From the NCBI RefSeq assembly GCF_023897065.1, contig NZ_JAMHIV010000016.1, forward strand, positions 153,838-217,837: a stretch of DNA of 64,000 nt, given 5' to 3'. Below the pieces are notes generated by a model. It did no database searches. It saw only the letters and a program-made list of their open reading frames with translations, and was not told where the DNA came from. This document shows positions 37,431-46,264 of the stretch, piece by piece (within the stretch, counting starts at the first letter, position 1; the number at the start of each line of letters is the position of its first letter). This DNA comes from Crossiella sp. SN42. Lineage in GTDB: Bacteria > Actinomycetota > Actinomycetes > Mycobacteriales > Pseudonocardiaceae. The position numbers were made by a program, and so were the translations under genes.

Positions 37431-38609
37431 TCACCGTCCACAAGAGACGGTCACCCAGCTGTAGCGGCGGTCTTGGTCGTCCTGCAGGGTCCGGCGCACC
37501 TGTTCCAGCCGCCTGAGCAGCTCGTCCAGCTTGGTCCGGTCGGCAACGTACTCCAGCACCGCGCGGTAGAACATCGTGCGCAGCTCCACCGGCATCAGGT
37601 CGGAGCCGTCGAAGCACAGCGTGTCCTGACCCGCGAGCCGCTCGCGCAGGCGGTCGGCCAGCTCCGGCGGGCCCGGTTGCGGCCAGGTGTGCCCGGCCAG
37701 GTGCTGGAGCAGCAGGGTGGCCGCCGGGTTGTCGGTGAAGCGGGCGGCCAGGTCGGCGGAGAACGGGCTGGCCGGGGCGACCCCCGGGAAGGCGGGGAAC
37801 GGGCGGAAGTCGAAGTGTTCGCCGTACTCCGGGGCCGGGGCTGGACGGCCGCCGTAGCCGGTGGCGATGAAGGAGGCCTGGTGCTCGCGGCGGCAGCCGG
37901 GCGGATCGTCGAACATGGCCCGGCCGGCGTCCCAGAAGTCGGTGAACAGCGCGGCGGGCGCGCGCGGGCCCAGCACCCGGCCGAAGTCGGTCCAGGCCTG
38001 GTGCACCCGCTCATCGGTCCACGGCAGGTCACCGGCCACCCAGCGCTGGTAGACCTCCGCGCCCGCGCGTTGCAGCAGCAGGTTCTCCACCCAGTCGGTG
38101 CCCGGCCAGCCCGAGGTGGCCCCCGACTCCAGGCCGAGGCACCAGTCACCGGCGGCCAGCAGCTCCTCCGCGCGCTCCGGGCCGGGAGCCCGCGAGAAGA
38201 CCAGGCCCTTGAGGTCGACCTTGACCGGCACCGCGTACTGCTTGGCCAGCCCGCCCTGCCGCAGCCGCCGCCACTGCTCGTTGTCCGCCGCGGGCGCGGT
38301 CTCCACCGGCCGGACCTGCCCCTGGCGGATGTAGGGCATGAGGTCGCCGAAGCCCGGCAGCACCGCGATGTCCGGCGGCCGCCCGCCCGCGACCTCGGCC
38401 TTGAGCACCTGCCCGAGTGCGCGAGTGCCCCGGTACTCGACCCGGATGCCGGTGTTCTTCTTGCGGAACTCCTCCAGGATGCCGGTGAAGGTCGCCTCCT
38501 CGGCCCCGGTCCAGGAGGCGAGCAGGCTCACCTGGGCCTCGGCCCGCGGCGCGGTGCAGCCCGCGGCCACCAGCAGCGCCGCGAGGAAGATCAGCAGTGC
38601 CCTGGTCAT
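37431..38609 (-). CDS. glnH: GlnH-like extracytoplasmic solute-binding lipoprotein
   Basis: 392 residues. The signal peptide ends in lipobox LLVAAGC (Cys18). The mature part is a type-2 periplasmic-binding fold: FTGILEEFRKKNTGIRVEYRG, then RPPDIAVLPGFGDLM, then the later hinge region. By gene order with glnX and pknG it corresponds to GlnH of the mycobacterial PknG pathway, which senses aspartate and glutamate or glutamine outside the cell. The fold here looks closer to carbohydrate-type binding proteins, so the ligand may differ. ATG overlaps the glnX-like stop by 4 bases. No permease or ATPase accompanies it, which fits a sensor rather than a transporter. Confidence 0.78.
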   Translation of the reverse strand: MTRALLIFLAALLVAAGCTAPRAEAQVSLLASWTGAEEATFTGILEEFRKKNTGIRVEYRGTRALGQVLKAEVAGGRPPDIAVLPGFGDLMPYIRQGQVRPVETAPAADNEQWRRLRQGGLAKQYAVPVKVDLKGLVFSRAPGPERAEELLAAGDWCLGLESGATSGWPGTDWVENLLLQRAGAEVYQRWVAGDLPWTDERVHQAWTDFGRVLGPRAPAALFTDFWDAGRAMFDDPPGCRREHQASFIATGYGGRPAPAPEYGEHFDFRPFPAFPGVAPASPFSADLAARFTDNPAATLLLQHLAGHTWPQPGPPELADRLRERLAGQDTLCFDGSDLMPVELRTMFYRAVLEYVADRTKLDELLRRLEQVRRTLQDDQDRRYSWVTVSCGR

Positions 38610-39691
38610 CGGCGCACCCACGTCCCGTACTCGGCCAGCCTGGCCCGGAAACCCAGCGCCACCAGCAGCATCACCAGCACGGCCAGCCCGGGGATGGCCG
38701 GCCACCAGGCCCCGCGCCCGCCGACCTCGCGCACCTGACCGGCCAGCTCACCGGCCTTTCTGGCCAGCTCCGGCTGCTCAAGGCCGTCCGGGGGCTGGCG
38801 CTGCCCGGCCAGGAAGGCGCGCACGGTGGGGCCGCAGTCCGGGCACTGCCGCTGGATCAGCTCGGCCAGCCAGCGCTGCCCCTCGGCGTCGACCTCCTCG
38901 TCGTGCCGCTGCCGCTCCTCGGTGAGCCGGTCCAGCCCGGCCTCGGCGGCGTCCATCCGCTGCTGGGAGCTGAACACCACGCTGGTCAGCGTCAGCAGGG
39001 CGAGCACGGCCAGGCTCGCACCGAGCAGCCACGGGTTGAGCCTGCGGCGGAACCGCCTGGCCAGCACCAGCTGGGTGGCGATCAGCAGCAGGAACAGCAG
39101 CCCGCCCGGCACCGCCCAGGACAGCACCCGGACCACGGTCGGCTCGGCCGCGTCCAGCGCGGCGCCGAAGGCCTTTCGCTGCAACTCGGCGACCTCGCCC
39201 AGCTGGCCCAGCACGCCGTCGCGGCTGTGCAGCAGGCGCGATGCCTGCCACAGGTCGGCGGCACCGAGCACCGGTCCGTTGCCGGGCAGCCGCTGCTGGG
39301 TGGCGGCCTGTTCCACCGAACCGGAGTAGGCGGCGAGCAGGCTGTCCACCAGTTGCAGCTGCCGCAGGCCCTCGTCCCCGGCCAGGTTCAGCCCGGCCAC
39401 CCTGGTCAGGCTCTGCGCGGCGATGGCCAGTTGGTCCCGGTAGCCGTCCCCGGCCCCGGTCAGCGCGGCCGCGCCGGTGCGGAAGCTGCGCATGGCCTCC
39501 CGGTCGGCGTTGAGCAGCGCGGTGCGCGCGGTGCCGACCTCGCGCAGCACCGGCACCGCCTGACCGCTGGCCTGCTCGGCCGCGGCGTGCACCTCCAGGT
39601 AGGCCAGGGTGGCCGCGAGCAGCGTGAGCAGGGTCAGCCCGAGCAGCGCCGAGCGCAGCGCGAGCAGCAGTCGCCGGGTGTCCAGCCGCAT
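38606..39691 (-). CDS. glnX: GlnX-like four-TM signal-transducing membrane protein
   Basis: 361 residues. TM segments are at about residues 10-32, 195-212, 222-241 and 332-350. Between TM1 and TM2 lies a helical extracytoplasmic domain of about 160 residues, and between TM3 and TM4 a second shorter one with an isolated Cys pair (CPDC). This tetraspanning plan and the position between pknG and the binding lipoprotein identify it with GlnX, which relays ligand binding by GlnH to PknG. The gene starts one base inside the vWA stop (TGATG) and overlaps the lipoprotein gene by 4 bases. Confidence 0.75.
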   Translation of the reverse strand: MRLDTRRLLLALRSALLGLTLLTLLAATLAYLEVHAAAEQASGQAVPVLREVGTARTALLNADREAMRSFRTGAAALTGAGDGYRDQLAIAAQSLTRVAGLNLAGDEGLRQLQLVDSLLAAYSGSVEQAATQQRLPGNGPVLGAADLWQASRLLHSRDGVLGQLGEVAELQRKAFGAALDAAEPTVVRVLSWAVPGGLLFLLLIATQLVLARRFRRRLNPWLLGASLAVLALLTLTSVVFSSQQRMDAAEAGLDRLTEERQRHDEEVDAEGQRWLAELIQRQCPDCGPTVRAFLAGQRQPPDGLEQPELARKAGELAGQVREVGGRGAWWPAIPGLAVLVMLLVALGFRARLAEYGTWVRR

Positions 39692-41094
39692 CAGCCCAGC
39701 GCCCCCTTACACGCCTCGCAGAACCGGTGCGCACCCGGCCAGACCAGCTCGCACACCGGGCAGACCCGGTCCGGCAGCGGCTCGCTCGCGGGCGCGGGCA
39801 GCTGCCTGCCGGGCACGACCGAGATCCCCGAACCGCCCTCCAGCCAGCGAAGGTCCACTTTGGACAGTTGCTCCTTCAGCCTGATCCGCCCGGCCGCCGC
39901 GTCCTCGATCTGTGCCACCTGGCCGATCCGGTCCAGTTGCTCGGTGTTGCCGGAGGCGGCGGCCAGCCGGACCGCCTCGCCGAGCAGCTCGGCGGCCGCG
40001 CCCCGGTCGCCCGCGTCGAGTGCCTCGCAGCCCTCGATGACCAGCCGTCGCAACCGTTCCTGCCCCCGGTAGTGCCCGTCGTAGGGGTCGACCTGGCTGA
40101 ACCGAGCCTCGTCCTCGGTCCAGTGCACCAGCAGCGGTTCCGGCTCGCCGACCTCCTCGGCCGTGGTGCTCCCCGGCGGGACGGCCAGCAGCCGCACCGA
40201 GCCGACCGGGAGGTCCCGCTGGTGCGGCGCGCCTGCCGGGTCGACCGTGAGGCCGAGGTTGAAGTGCCGGAGGTCCGCGCTCCACGAGCCGGTGCTGAAC
40301 TCGGTGACGCCCTCGCCCACCGCCACCGCCTCCGCGGTCAGGTCGGCCGCGACCGGGAACACCTGCCGCAGGAACCGGATCTCCGTGCCCGGCCTGGTCT
40401 GCACCCGGATGCGCACCTCGGGCACCACCTTGCGCATCGCCTCGGCGACCATGCCGGTGAAGTCCTCGGCCAGGTCGGCCTCGGCGCGCACCGCGTCCGC
40501 CCGGCCGCGCAGCGCGGCGGTGATCCGGCGCAGCTCCGCGGGTTTCCAGTCCGCGCCGATTCCCCTGGCGTCGCAGGTGAACTCGCCCGCGCACGCCCGC
40601 AGCGCCGCCTCCAGCTGCTCGGGGGTCTCGCCGACGTTCTGGCCGTCGGTGAGCAGGATCGCGTGCCGGATCGCGCCGGGATGGGCGGCGAGCAGGTCGC
40701 GGGCCAGCAACAGCCAGCTGCCCATCGCGGTGCCACCGCTGGCCACCATGGCCGCCGCGGCCTGCCGGGCCTCGGCCCTGCTCCGCTCGTCGGCGGTGGC
40801 CATCCGCGGCGCCAGCGGGTACAGCAGGCGGGCCGTGTCGGTGCCCGCGACCAGGGCGAAGCGCACGCCGTCGCGCAGCGCGTCCACCGCGGCCGCGGTG
40901 GCCCGGCGAGCGGCGGCGATCTTGCTGGGCGGCAACGACATCGAGCCGGAGCAGTCCACGATGATCACCTCAGCCGCGGCGGGCGGGGTGTCCGCGCCGG
41001 CCAGTCCGGTGCCGTCCACCACCAGCACCGCCGAGAGCAGGTCGTCAGTGGTGGACAGCCAGCGGTGGGCGTGCAGCGTGGTCCGGAAACGCAT
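39691..41094 (-). CDS. von Willebrand factor A-domain protein with C-terminal zinc ribbon
   Basis: 467 residues. The vWA domain (about 42-215) has an intact MIDAS (DCSGSMS at 47-53, the SGGTAMG threonine loop, and LLTDGQN). A middle beta-rich region and a helical segment with TPR-like character follow (about 365-420). The protein ends with a CPVC...CEAC zinc ribbon. vWA proteins of this type act as metal-dependent scaffolds and commonly accompany kinases and trypsin-like proteases in actinobacterial conflict and signalling loci. It is not part of the mycobacterial pknG operon as I remember it, so it is an addition here. Three bases separate it from pknG. Confidence 0.85.
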   Translation of the reverse strand: MRFRTTLHAHRWLSTTDDLLSAVLVVDGTGLAGADTPPAAAEVIIVDCSGSMSLPPSKIAAARRATAAAVDALRDGVRFALVAGTDTARLLYPLAPRMATADERSRAEARQAAAAMVASGGTAMGSWLLLARDLLAAHPGAIRHAILLTDGQNVGETPEQLEAALRACAGEFTCDARGIGADWKPAELRRITAALRGRADAVRAEADLAEDFTGMVAEAMRKVVPEVRIRVQTRPGTEIRFLRQVFPVAADLTAEAVAVGEGVTEFSTGSWSADLRHFNLGLTVDPAGAPHQRDLPVGSVRLLAVPPGSTTAEEVGEPEPLLVHWTEDEARFSQVDPYDGHYRGQERLRRLVIEGCEALDAGDRGAAAELLGEAVRLAAASGNTEQLDRIGQVAQIEDAAAGRIRLKEQLSKVDLRWLEGGSGISVVPGRQLPAPASEPLPDRVCPVCELVWPGAHRFCEACKGALG

Positions 41095-41097
41095 GTC

Positions 41098-43209
41098 TCA
41101 CCTCCAGGTTCTCGGTCGGACCGCGTTGGCCAGGTCGACCAGCCGGACCACCTCGCCGGTACTGCCGGCGTGCCCGGCCAGCCGCCGGTAGGAGCTCTCC
41201 AGCAGCCGGCGCAGGCTGGCCTCGGTGGGCGCGGGACCCAGTGCCCTGCTCTCGCCCAGCTCGGCGAACTCCTTGCCGCGCAAGGCCACCGCCTGCACCA
41301 GCGCGGTGAGCCGGGTCCGGCCGGAGCCGGTGGGCTCGCCCGCGTCCAGGTACAGCTCGGGCAGCCGGGCCGCCGCATCGCGCACGTCCGCCGCGGTGGG
41401 CGGCACCGAACCGATGACACCGCACAGGATGCGCAGCGCGGCGATCCGGGCGGCCGCGTGGTGCAGGGACACCTGCGGCACCTCGTCCAGCACCCGCACC
41501 GCGTCCGCCCGCTTCCCTGCCCGCAGCCGCAGCCTGGCCAGTCCGAAGGCCGCGCTCACCCGTAGCCGGTCGCGTTGCCACACCGCCTGGTAGCGGCCCT
41601 CGGCCTCCTCGGTCTCGCCCTGGTGCTCGGCGCAGAAACCCAGTGCCAGCTTGGGCGCGGCCTCCCCGGCGAGCAGTCCGGTGATCTTGTGCAGGCAGGC
41701 GGTCGCGGCGGGCAGGTCGGCGCGGGCCAGCGCGACCAGCGCCTGGTGCCAGGTGATCCGCCAGTTCGCCCCGGCCGGCCGGTCGTCCGCGCGCACCGCC
41801 TCGGTCAGGGTGTCCGCGGCCAGCTCCGGCCAGCCCAGCTCCAGCTGCGCGCGGCACTCGGCGAGCAGCACCCCGGCCGAACGGTGTTGCGCGGTGCCGA
41901 GCTTGGCCAGCAGCGCCCTGGGCTCCTCCGCGCGCACCGCGGTGAGGAAGGCGGCCGCCGGGTCGGCGGGATCGGGCCGCGGCACCGGCAGCCTGGTGGC
42001 CCCCTCGGCCAGGGTGGGCAGGCCGAAGTCCAGTGGCGCCAACGGATCCTGCCCGGGGTCGGTCCACACTTCCAGCAGCGGCACCGCGCCCAGCCCGGCG
42101 TCGAGCACCCGGGGACTCGGCCGGAACAGCGACCCCGGCAGCGAGCGCTCCCGGCCGTCCCGCAGCGACTGCACCTCGAACAGCAGCCCGGTGAGCTGGT
42201 CGGCCAGCTCGGCCGCGGAGCCGAACCGGCGCTCCGGCACCGGATCCGCGGCCCGCCCGATCAGCGCGAGCAGCGAGTCCACCGGGTGCGCCAGCGGCCC
42301 GCGCGGACGGCGGTGCGTCTCCAGTGCCTTGCCCTCCGGGGTCACCTTGAACAGGCTCTCCAGGGTCTTGCCCACCGAGTACAGGTCGGAGGCGACGCTG
42401 AGCCCCCGGGTCTGGAGCTCCTGCTCCGGCACCTGGTACCCGCTGGTGCCCACCGACAGCGTGGTGCGGTCCTCGATCCGGCGCACCCCGCCGAAGTCGA
42501 TCAGCTTGATCCGGTCCACGCCGCGGATCACGTTGCTGGGCTTGAGGTCGCAGTAGAGCAGCTTCCGGCCGTGCAGGTAGCGGAAGGCGGCCAGCACCTC
42601 CAGCAGGTACATCAGCACGTGCTCCAGCGGCAGCGGCTCCTCCTGCCGCAGCGCGCGCAACCGCAGCTCGTGCAGGGACAGCCCGCCCACGTGCTCCATC
42701 ACGATGTACTGGTTGTCCTGTCCGGCAACGGGATCGGGGTGCCGGACGAAGTTGATGATGCGCACGATGTTCGGGTGGTCCAGCACGGTCAGCGCGTGCC
42801 GTTCCCGTTCCGAGAGCGCCGCCGCCGCGGCCGCCGCGCCACCGGTGTTGATCAGCCCTTTGAGCACCACGTGGCAGCCGAGGTGGTTGTCCCAGGCCAG
42901 GTACACCCAGCCCTGGCCGCCGCGGGGCAGGCAGCCGCGCACCTCGTAGCGCTGCTCCACCACCACGCCAGGGGCCAGCTTCGGCGAGAAGGAGTAGGGC
43001 GCCTCGCAGCTGCCGCAGTAGCCCTCGGTGCGGCCGGGCCTGCCCGCGTAGCCGCGGCCGACCGGTTGGTGGCACTCCTCGTTGCCGCAGTACCGGTCCT
43101 TTTCCGGCACCGGCCGCGGCTCGGCCAGCGTGGACTCCGGGTCCGGCACGCTCAGCCGGGGCAGCTGGAGGAAGTCGCCGCTGGTCCAGCGCATGCCGGG
43201 GTCAGTCAT
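41098..43209 (-). CDS. pknG: PknG-type serine/threonine protein kinase (rubredoxin-like, kinase and TPR domains)
   Basis: 703 residues. The N-terminal metal site uses Cys41, Cys46, Cys65 and Cys68, close to the rubredoxin-like domain of PknG. The kinase domain has catalytic Lys117 (VVLKGL), Asp221 in YCDLKPSN (no HRD Arg, as in PknG) and Asp238 in DFG. Helical TPR-like repeats fill about 440-690. PknG phosphorylates the FHA protein GarA and so switches 2-oxoglutarate flux between the TCA cycle and glutamate. GarA is not encoded in this window. It overlaps the protease gene by 8 bases and is followed by vWA, GlnX-like and GlnH-like genes. Confidence 0.9.
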   Translation of the reverse strand: MTDPGMRWTSGDFLQLPRLSVPDPESTLAEPRPVPEKDRYCGNEECHQPVGRGYAGRPGRTEGYCGSCEAPYSFSPKLAPGVVVEQRYEVRGCLPRGGQGWVYLAWDNHLGCHVVLKGLINTGGAAAAAAALSERERHALTVLDHPNIVRIINFVRHPDPVAGQDNQYIVMEHVGGLSLHELRLRALRQEEPLPLEHVLMYLLEVLAAFRYLHGRKLLYCDLKPSNVIRGVDRIKLIDFGGVRRIEDRTTLSVGTSGYQVPEQELQTRGLSVASDLYSVGKTLESLFKVTPEGKALETHRRPRGPLAHPVDSLLALIGRAADPVPERRFGSAAELADQLTGLLFEVQSLRDGRERSLPGSLFRPSPRVLDAGLGAVPLLEVWTDPGQDPLAPLDFGLPTLAEGATRLPVPRPDPADPAAAFLTAVRAEEPRALLAKLGTAQHRSAGVLLAECRAQLELGWPELAADTLTEAVRADDRPAGANWRITWHQALVALARADLPAATACLHKITGLLAGEAAPKLALGFCAEHQGETEEAEGRYQAVWQRDRLRVSAAFGLARLRLRAGKRADAVRVLDEVPQVSLHHAAARIAALRILCGVIGSVPPTAADVRDAAARLPELYLDAGEPTGSGRTRLTALVQAVALRGKEFAELGESRALGPAPTEASLRRLLESSYRRLAGHAGSTGEVVRLVDLANAVRPRTWR

Positions 43210-44710
43210 CGCGCACCAGCCGCACCACCGCGCGCAGGTAGTCCTGCACCGCGGCCTCCGCCTCGGCCAGCACGCACGGCCGGATCATGGTGCGCCGCAA
43301 CGCTTCCCGGTACCGCGCGTCCAGCCCGGTGTCCTCGGCCAGCCCGTGCTCGGCGGCCATCCGCTGGTAGGCCTGGATCAGCCCGCGCAGCTCGCGCAGC
43401 CGCTGCCGCAGCACCAGCAGCCGGTTGCGCGCCTCGGTGGCCTTGCGCAGCGCCCGGTCCACCCGCGGCGCGCACTCGGCCAGCCGCGGCCCGCGCTCGG
43501 CCTCGGGCAGCCTGCGCACCGCGCTCAGCCAGGGCCGCAGCCGCCCGGCCCGGTCCGGCGGCTCCGGCTCCCCGGCGAAGCGCGGGCCGTCCTCGCCCCA
43601 CAGCCGCCGCACCTCCGCCTCCAGCGCGGCCAGCGCGGCGATCCGCGCCCCGAGGGTGTCCGTGCGCGGCGGGGAGACCCGGGTGCCGGAGACCGTGCCG
43701 GGCGCGCGGATCGCGGCCAGGCTGGGCGAGTCCGCCGCCCGGTACCCGGCGACCACCGCGACGCCCCGCTCCGCCAACGGGTTCAGCACCTCGGTGACCA
43801 GCGCTTCCGGTTCGGCCGAGGCGTCCACCCCGACCAGCACCACGGTGATCCCGCCCGCGAGCGGCTGCCCGGTCCGCTCGGCGATCAGCCGGCCCGCCTC
43901 GGCCGCGGTGAGCCCGGCCACGTCGATGACCACCAGCGCCGAGCCCAGCCGGGCGGCCAGCGCCAGCAACGCCTCCGACCGCGCCGAACCCGCCTCGCCG
44001 GTGATCACCACCAGCACATCGCCCGGTCCCCGGTGCGGCAGCCAGCCGTCCAGTTCGGGCAGGCGCACCGGCGGCAGCGGCGCGCGGTCCACCCACTCGG
44101 TGACCACCGGCAGGTACCGGGCGATGGTGCGCACCGGCTGCATCCAGGCCACCACCGAGCCCTCCGCGCTGTACTCGCTGACCACCAGCCCGACCACGTC
44201 GCCGCTGGCCTCGTCCAGCACCCCGGCCCCGCTGAACCCGAGCCGCACCCGGTTGCCCGGCTGCAACGCGTCCAGCTGCACCCACTCCGCGCCCGGCCCG
44301 GCCGCCCTGGACAGCTCGGCCCGCGCCCACATCCCGTGCGGCGCGCCGACCGGGAACCCGTAGGCGGCCACCGGACGCCCGGGCGCGAGGTGCCCGTCCC
44401 GCAGCCGCGCGCCCCAGGCCGCCGGCAGCTCCTCGGCCAGCTCCAGCAGCGCGAGGTCGCCGGTGCCGTCCTCCTCCAGCGGCGCGAGCTGGTCCTCGAT
44501 CACCCTGGCGGGCAGCGGCTCCCGGCCGCCGTGGCCGCTGAGGTCGACCAGCACCTCCCGCCCGGGAAGGACGTGCGCGCAGGTCAGCACGTACCTGCCG
44601 CCGAGCAGGGCGCCGGCGCCAAGGACCCGGCCGTCCTCAGCACACAGGCGCAGCCGCCAAGGCTGCTCCGCCCGTGTGCCGACTGCCTGGTCCCCAGTGC
44701 CAGCCCCCAC
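43202..44710 (-). CDS. Trypsin-like serine protease with a C-terminal P-loop-like and helical region
   Basis: 502 residues, no signal peptide, so probably cytosolic. The chymotrypsin-fold domain (about 15-215) has an intact triad: His46 in VLTCAHVL, Asp85 in TGDLALLEL and Ser160 in GFSGAGVL. Residues about 245-345 form an alpha/beta region (VLVVITGEAGSARSEALLAL, VTVVLVGVD) that looks like a degenerate NTPase with no proper Walker A lysine. The end is helical (about 365-500). First gene of the operon, 8 bases overlapping pknG. Intracellular trypsins with vWA and Trypco partners are predicted effectors of conflict systems. Here it could instead process a PknG-pathway protein. Confidence 0.8.
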   Translation of the reverse strand: MGAGTGDQAVGTRAEQPWRLRLCAEDGRVLGAGALLGGRYVLTCAHVLPGREVLVDLSGHGGREPLPARVIEDQLAPLEEDGTGDLALLELAEELPAAWGARLRDGHLAPGRPVAAYGFPVGAPHGMWARAELSRAAGPGAEWVQLDALQPGNRVRLGFSGAGVLDEASGDVVGLVVSEYSAEGSVVAWMQPVRTIARYLPVVTEWVDRAPLPPVRLPELDGWLPHRGPGDVLVVITGEAGSARSEALLALAARLGSALVVIDVAGLTAAEAGRLIAERTGQPLAGGITVVLVGVDASAEPEALVTEVLNPLAERGVAVVAGYRAADSPSLAAIRAPGTVSGTRVSPPRTDTLGARIAALAALEAEVRRLWGEDGPRFAGEPEPPDRAGRLRPWLSAVRRLPEAERGPRLAECAPRVDRALRKATEARNRLLVLRQRLRELRGLIQAYQRMAAEHGLAEDTGLDARYREALRRTMIRPCVLAEAEAAVQDYLRAVVRLVRDD

Positions 44711-44733
44711 CCGCTCGACAATACGTTGGGTAG

Positions 44734-44751
44734 CCGACCGATGTCGGTCGG
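44734..44751. promoter_or_regulatory. Perfect palindrome CCGACCGA-TG-TCGGTCGG before the protease-pknG operon
   Basis: Eight-base arms with a two-base centre lie 24-41 bases upstream of the protease start and 19 bases after the P450 stop. On the reverse strand a TATTGT that could be a -10 box follows it. It may be an operator or a short terminator stem for the P450 transcript. No T-run follows, so I favour an operator. Confidence 0.4.
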
Positions 44752-44769
44752 TCAGCGAAACCGCAACAC

Positions 44770-46041
44770 TCAGGCGGCCACCGGCATGCCGGTCAGTCCC
44801 CGGAACGCGGCCGATCGGCGGAACACCGGCTGCCCGGTGCGCCGCAGGTTCGGCATCCGCTCCACTAGCGCGCGCAGCGCGATCTCCCCTTCCAGCCGGG
44901 ACAGCGGCGCGCCGATGCAGAAGTAGCGCCCCGCGGTGAAGGTGAGGTGCTCGGCCGCGTTGGCCCTGGTGATGTCGAAGCGCTCCGGCTCGGGGAAGAC
45001 CTCGGGGTCGTGGTTGGCCGCGGCCAGCAGCACCAGCACCGGGGTGTCCGGTGGCAGCACGTGCCCCTCGATCTCCACCTCCTGGTGGGTGAGCCGGGGG
45101 ACCATCAGCGTGGAGGAGTCGAACCGCATGGTCTCCTCCAGCGCGTTCGCCGACAGCGCGGGGTCATCCTTCAGCCTGGCCCACTCCCCGGGGTGGTCCA
45201 GCAGCGCGTTGACCGCGTTGCCCATCACGTTCACCGAGTTCTCCGAACCCGCGATCAGCGCGGTGACCAGCAACGCCTGCATCTCGCTGAGCGGCACATC
45301 CTGCTTCGTCGCGGCAAGCAGGAGACTGCCGATCATGTCCGTGGGCTTGTCCTCGACGCCCTCGGCCTTGCGCTCGGCGATCAGCGTGGCGAAGAGCTCC
45401 TTCAGCTCCACCAGCAGCGTGCGCAGCTCGCGGATCTTGGCCACGCCGTTGAGCTGGTCGGTGACCAGGCCGACCCGCATCGCGCACCAGCCGAGCCGTT
45501 CCCGGTGCCGCTCCGGCACACCGAGCACGTCGGCGATCACCAGCAGCGGGATGGGCTGGGCGAAGTCGCGGACCAGGTCGAAGGAGCCCTGGCGCTGCGC
45601 CTTGTCCAGCACCTCGGTCACGATCCGCTCGATCCGCGGCCGGTACGTCGTGTTGGCGCTGGGCGAGAAGCTCGGGTTCATCAGACCGCGCATCCTGGTG
45701 TGCACCGGCGGGTCCACGCCCATGAACGGGTCGAGGTCCAGCCCTTCCAGCGCGGTGGCGATGGTCCCGGCCGAGGACCGGTTCTGGGTGTCCCGGACGC
45801 CGAAGCGCCGGTCGCGCAGGATCGAGTTGGCGGTGCTGTGCCGGGCCGTGGTCCACAGTCCGGCCTTGCTGCGCACCAGCGGCGCCTGCGCGCGCAGCCG
45901 GGCGAAGTAGGGATAGGGCGAGTCACCGGCGCGCGGTCTGGTCAGTTCACCGGCCGGATCCCCGAACTGGCGTAGCAGCCAGGCCCCGAAGCGGTCGGTC
46001 TGGAGACCGGCGGCGAGTCGGAGGTCGGTCGCGAAAGTCAT
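44770..46041 (-). CDS. Cytochrome P450 (first of two paralogues)
   Basis: 423 residues from ATG 46041, with GGGGAG upstream. The I-helix motif reads ALIAGSENSV, with Glu-Asn-Ser in place of the common Glu/Asp-Thr, which may alter oxygen activation. The ExxR motif is EETMRF. The haem loop FTAGRYFCIGAPL holds the axial Cys. It has the same length and order as the P450 at 46265 and is clearly a tandem duplicate (N-termini share WLLRQFGD, ELTRP and SPYP). No ferredoxin or reductase gene is adjacent. The substrate is unknown. Confidence 0.9.
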   Translation of the reverse strand: MTFATDLRLAAGLQTDRFGAWLLRQFGDPAGELTRPRAGDSPYPYFARLRAQAPLVRSKAGLWTTARHSTANSILRDRRFGVRDTQNRSSAGTIATALEGLDLDPFMGVDPPVHTRMRGLMNPSFSPSANTTYRPRIERIVTEVLDKAQRQGSFDLVRDFAQPIPLLVIADVLGVPERHRERLGWCAMRVGLVTDQLNGVAKIRELRTLLVELKELFATLIAERKAEGVEDKPTDMIGSLLLAATKQDVPLSEMQALLVTALIAGSENSVNVMGNAVNALLDHPGEWARLKDDPALSANALEETMRFDSSTLMVPRLTHQEVEIEGHVLPPDTPVLVLLAAANHDPEVFPEPERFDITRANAAEHLTFTAGRYFCIGAPLSRLEGEIALRALVERMPNLRRTGQPVFRRSAAFRGLTGMPVAA

Positions 46042-46264
46042 CTGGCTCCCCTTTTTCCGGGCAGCCGCCAGCACTGGACGTGCTCCCCAGAAAACGTGTC
46101 AGAATCGGCGGAGGAAATCGTACGCAAATTGACCCGGATTGGTGTAAATGCGTACTACTTCTGTATAGCAGGGGAGCCTGAAGCTAAAAATGGCACGGAA
46201 GAGTGGGACCCGGGACGATCTTCGGCCCGGGTCCACTCGGGTGTGTCACACCTTTCGTCGGGTA
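46042..46264 (-). promoter_or_regulatory. AT-rich leader between the two P450 genes, with a shared promoter-like element
   Basis: A gene-free stretch with an unusually AT-rich part (about 46100-46200). On the reverse strand it carries CCCCTGCTATACAG (46161-46174), 120 bases upstream of the first P450. A near copy, CCCCGTGCTATACAG (47577-47591), lies 41 bases upstream of the second P450. TATACAG could be a -10 element or part of a common operator. Confidence 0.45.
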
